Part shown: one piece after another, positions 5,047 through 6,033 of the stretch | Layout of the letters: each line of letters starts with the position of its first letter | Position numbering within the stretch: position 1 is the first letter of the stretch | Notes under the pieces: generated by a model | Seen by the model: the letters and a program-made list of their open reading frames with translations, nothing else | What the model was told of the DNA's origin: nothing | Databases searched by the model: none | Program-made: the position numbers and the translations under genes | Source: Phycisphaerae bacterium | GTDB taxonomy: Bacteria > Planctomycetota > Phycisphaerae > Sedimentisphaerales > Anaerohalosphaeraceae | Reading direction: 5' to 3' | Length of the DNA stretch: 6,033 nucleotides | Assembly: GCA_021736615.1 (NCBI GenBank) | Contig: JAIPFN010000063.1 | Location: 1 to 6,033, forward strand

Positions 5047-5283
5047 GTTATTAGTATAACTGATTATCAAGCCTATGCAAGCATTTTTTTGCCAATTTTA
5101 ACAAAAAAATCAAAAACCCGCATTTAAAAGCCAAAAAAAAGCATTCCAGGCAAAAAAATTTAAGGCAAGCCCGGAAATAATAAGTCGCAGAAACTGCAAT
5201 TCCGCAGAAATCTCACGAATAATTCTAGGTGAACGCCATCGAGAAATATTCGAGCTGACTCCGACTATAGTAAGGGGTTTTCG
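4947..5283. other. Gene-poor AT-rich spacer
   Basis: No convincing protein gene is visible on either strand. It holds A- and T-tracts (5020-5160), an AGAGAGATAGAGA simple-sequence stretch (about 5005-5017), a GTTAT-TAGT-ATAAC inverted repeat (5047-5060) over the minus-strand -10, and a small GCAG-AAA-CTGC hairpin near 5187-5197. A minus-strand open frame (5313-5110) ends in a hydrophobic stretch but lacks a ribosome site. Confidence 0.5.
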
Positions 5284-5305
5284 TAAAATAGTCAAGACTA
5301 TTTTA
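5267..5305 (-). promoter_or_regulatory. 22-bp palindrome overlapping a minus-strand sigma-70-like promoter
   Basis: TAAAATAGTC-AA-GACTATTTTA (5284-5305) is a perfect 10-bp inverted repeat with a 2-bp centre, the shape of an operator for a dimeric repressor. Read on the minus strand it contains TTGACT (5295-5290), a 5/6 match to the -35 box, followed at exactly 17 bp by TACTAT (5272-5267), a 4/6 match to the -10. Transcription would run away from the patatin gene towards 4911. As a terminator it is unlikely: the stem is AT-rich and lacks a following T-tract. Confidence 0.42.
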
Positions 5306-5444
5306 TGATGCATGCAATTTATCCGGTGATATATGAATTAAAGACATTCAAAGTCGCATCAATTTTTTACAGGAAGATCGCATATGCTGCTAATATTAGT
5401 GACAGTACCCCGATAAGTGTGCAGGACGAGCCAAGGGGAGGTAT
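5306..5444. other. 3' flank of the patatin-like gene
   Basis: Sequence downstream of the minus-strand patatin stop. Short palindromes GCATATGC (5380-5387) and CTAATATTAG (5390-5399) are present but could be chance. TACCCC and GGGG-A-GGTA near 5406-5443 could pair weakly. No T-tract terminator for the patatin gene was found. Confidence 0.4.
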
Positions 5445-6033
5445 CTATCGATTTGCCTGCCAGCCCAGGTACTCTCGTATCTGTCCGGCTTTTTTGTTCG
5501 TTATATAACGACCGGCCGCAAAGAGCAGACTCTGCTGTGCCGGTGAGAGGTTGTATCGCGTTTTTATGGTTCTTACAAGGTTGAAGGGGGTTACGGCGAG
5601 ATCCTTCATACACCCTTGTTCTTTAAGGCAGTTGAGATCGTTTTGCGAAAGCCCGAATTTGAATAATTCGTCGAATGTTTCCAGTCCCCGAAGGTCGTCG
5701 AAGCTGATGAATACCGTCTTGATGTCTGGGCCATAAAACTCGCAAGTGCCTAAAGCTTTGACGATTTCGCGAGCACGTCCCCTCCACGAATCCAGCGAGA
5801 GACCCATGGCCCGGATAGCGGTATCGGCCATAAGCGGCGGCTTTGGAGTATTGGAAAACGGAGCCGGGTTTTCCTTGAAGGCATCAACGACGATCAGCAA
5901 ACGTCGGGCAGTCTTTTCCGCCGACAGCAGCCTTACCGCTGTTATTGTCCCAAGGTTGTCGGCCATCCCGCCGTCAAGCAGATGGAGGTAGCGGTTTTTC
6001 GGATCCATCGTGCTTTGCAGCGACGTCGCCGGG
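5445..6033 (-). CDS. Patatin-like phospholipase, C-terminal part; 5' end outside the window
   Basis: Patatin-like enzymes are lipid acyl hydrolases with a Ser-Asp dyad (GxSxG and DGG/DGA). The visible 195 residues contain the second half: 'YLHLLDGGMADNLG', where the catalytic Asp is encoded at 5975-5973 and the DN after DGG is usual in the family. A buried strand LLIVVDAF and a mostly helical C-terminal region of about 130 residues follow. The oxyanion glycine motif and the nucleophile GxSxG would lie upstream beyond 6033. The frame is open to the window edge, and the ATG at 6008 is internal because it is preceded by in-frame coding-like sequence (PATSLQST) right before the DGG region. The stop is TAG at 5447-5445. 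Substrate, signal peptide and localisation cannot be judged from this part. Confidence 0.8.
   Translation of the reverse strand, partial: PATSLQSTMDPKNRYLHLLDGGMADNLGTITAVRLLSAEKTARRLLIVVDAFKENPAPFSNTPKPPLMADTAIRAMGLSLDSWRGRAREIVKALGTCEFYGPDIKTVFISFDDLRGLETFDELFKFGLSQNDLNCLKEQGCMKDLAVTPFNLVRTIKTRYNLSPAQQSLLFAAGRYITNKKAGQIREYLGWQANR

Noticed and set aside
4911..5265. tmRNA, RNase P RNA or 6S RNA in the spacer
   Set aside because: The length would suit, but I found no tRNA-like end, no RNase P core motifs and no long 6S-type duplex.
5110..5313. Minus-strand 67-codon open frame with a hydrophobic C-terminal stretch
   Set aside because: No ribosome site before its ATG, the start lies upstream of the best minus-strand promoter, and the hydrophobicity follows from T-rich sequence. 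Probably chance.
5305..5508. Plus-strand 67-codon open frame
   Set aside because: No Shine-Dalgarno, and its 3' part runs antisense through the end of the patatin-like gene.

Overview
The window looks like an ordinary bacterial chromosome segment of moderate GC, with strong Shine-Dalgarno sites and repeat-rich spacers. The mix of a stand-alone cyclic-nucleotide-binding-domain protein, HflK/HflC, QueA, a patatin-like protein and spacers full of REP-like palindromes would suit a Planctomycetota-type genome (Phycisphaerae-like). That placement is an impression from style and is not proven by any marker in the window.

Layout. (1) 1-1082, plus strand: the 3' two-thirds of rsgA (ribosome-assembly GTPase), followed 20 bp later by a short protein made only of a Crp-type sensor domain. 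(2) 1083-1221: spacer with a likely promoter. (3) 1222-3074, plus strand: hflK and hflC, overlapping by ATGA, which encode the paired SPFH membrane proteins that in other bacteria form a cage around the FtsH protease. (4) 3075-3331: a spacer between convergent genes, packed with palindromes and dispersed-repeat fragments, including a 56-nt bidirectional hairpin that probably ends transcription from both sides. (5) 3332-4381, minus strand: queA, the penultimate step of tRNA queuosine synthesis. (6) 4382-4641: divergent spacer with a queA leader and an AT-rich upstream region. (7) 4642-4830, plus strand: a 62-aa protein I do not recognise. (8) 4831-5444: about 600 bp without a convincing protein gene, but with a clear stem-loop terminator that is stronger on the minus strand, minus-strand promoter-like sequences and a 22-bp palindrome; a minus-strand small RNA is a reasonable hypothesis. 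(9) 5445-6033, minus strand: the C-terminal part of a patatin-like phospholipase, cut by the window end.

Most genes are housekeeping: ribosome maturation, membrane protein quality control and tRNA modification. No mobile-element gene, CRISPR array, tRNA or rRNA was seen. The least explained parts are the charge-reversed nucleotide-binding pocket of the sensor-only protein, the unrecognised 62-aa protein, and the minus-strand transcription signals beside it.
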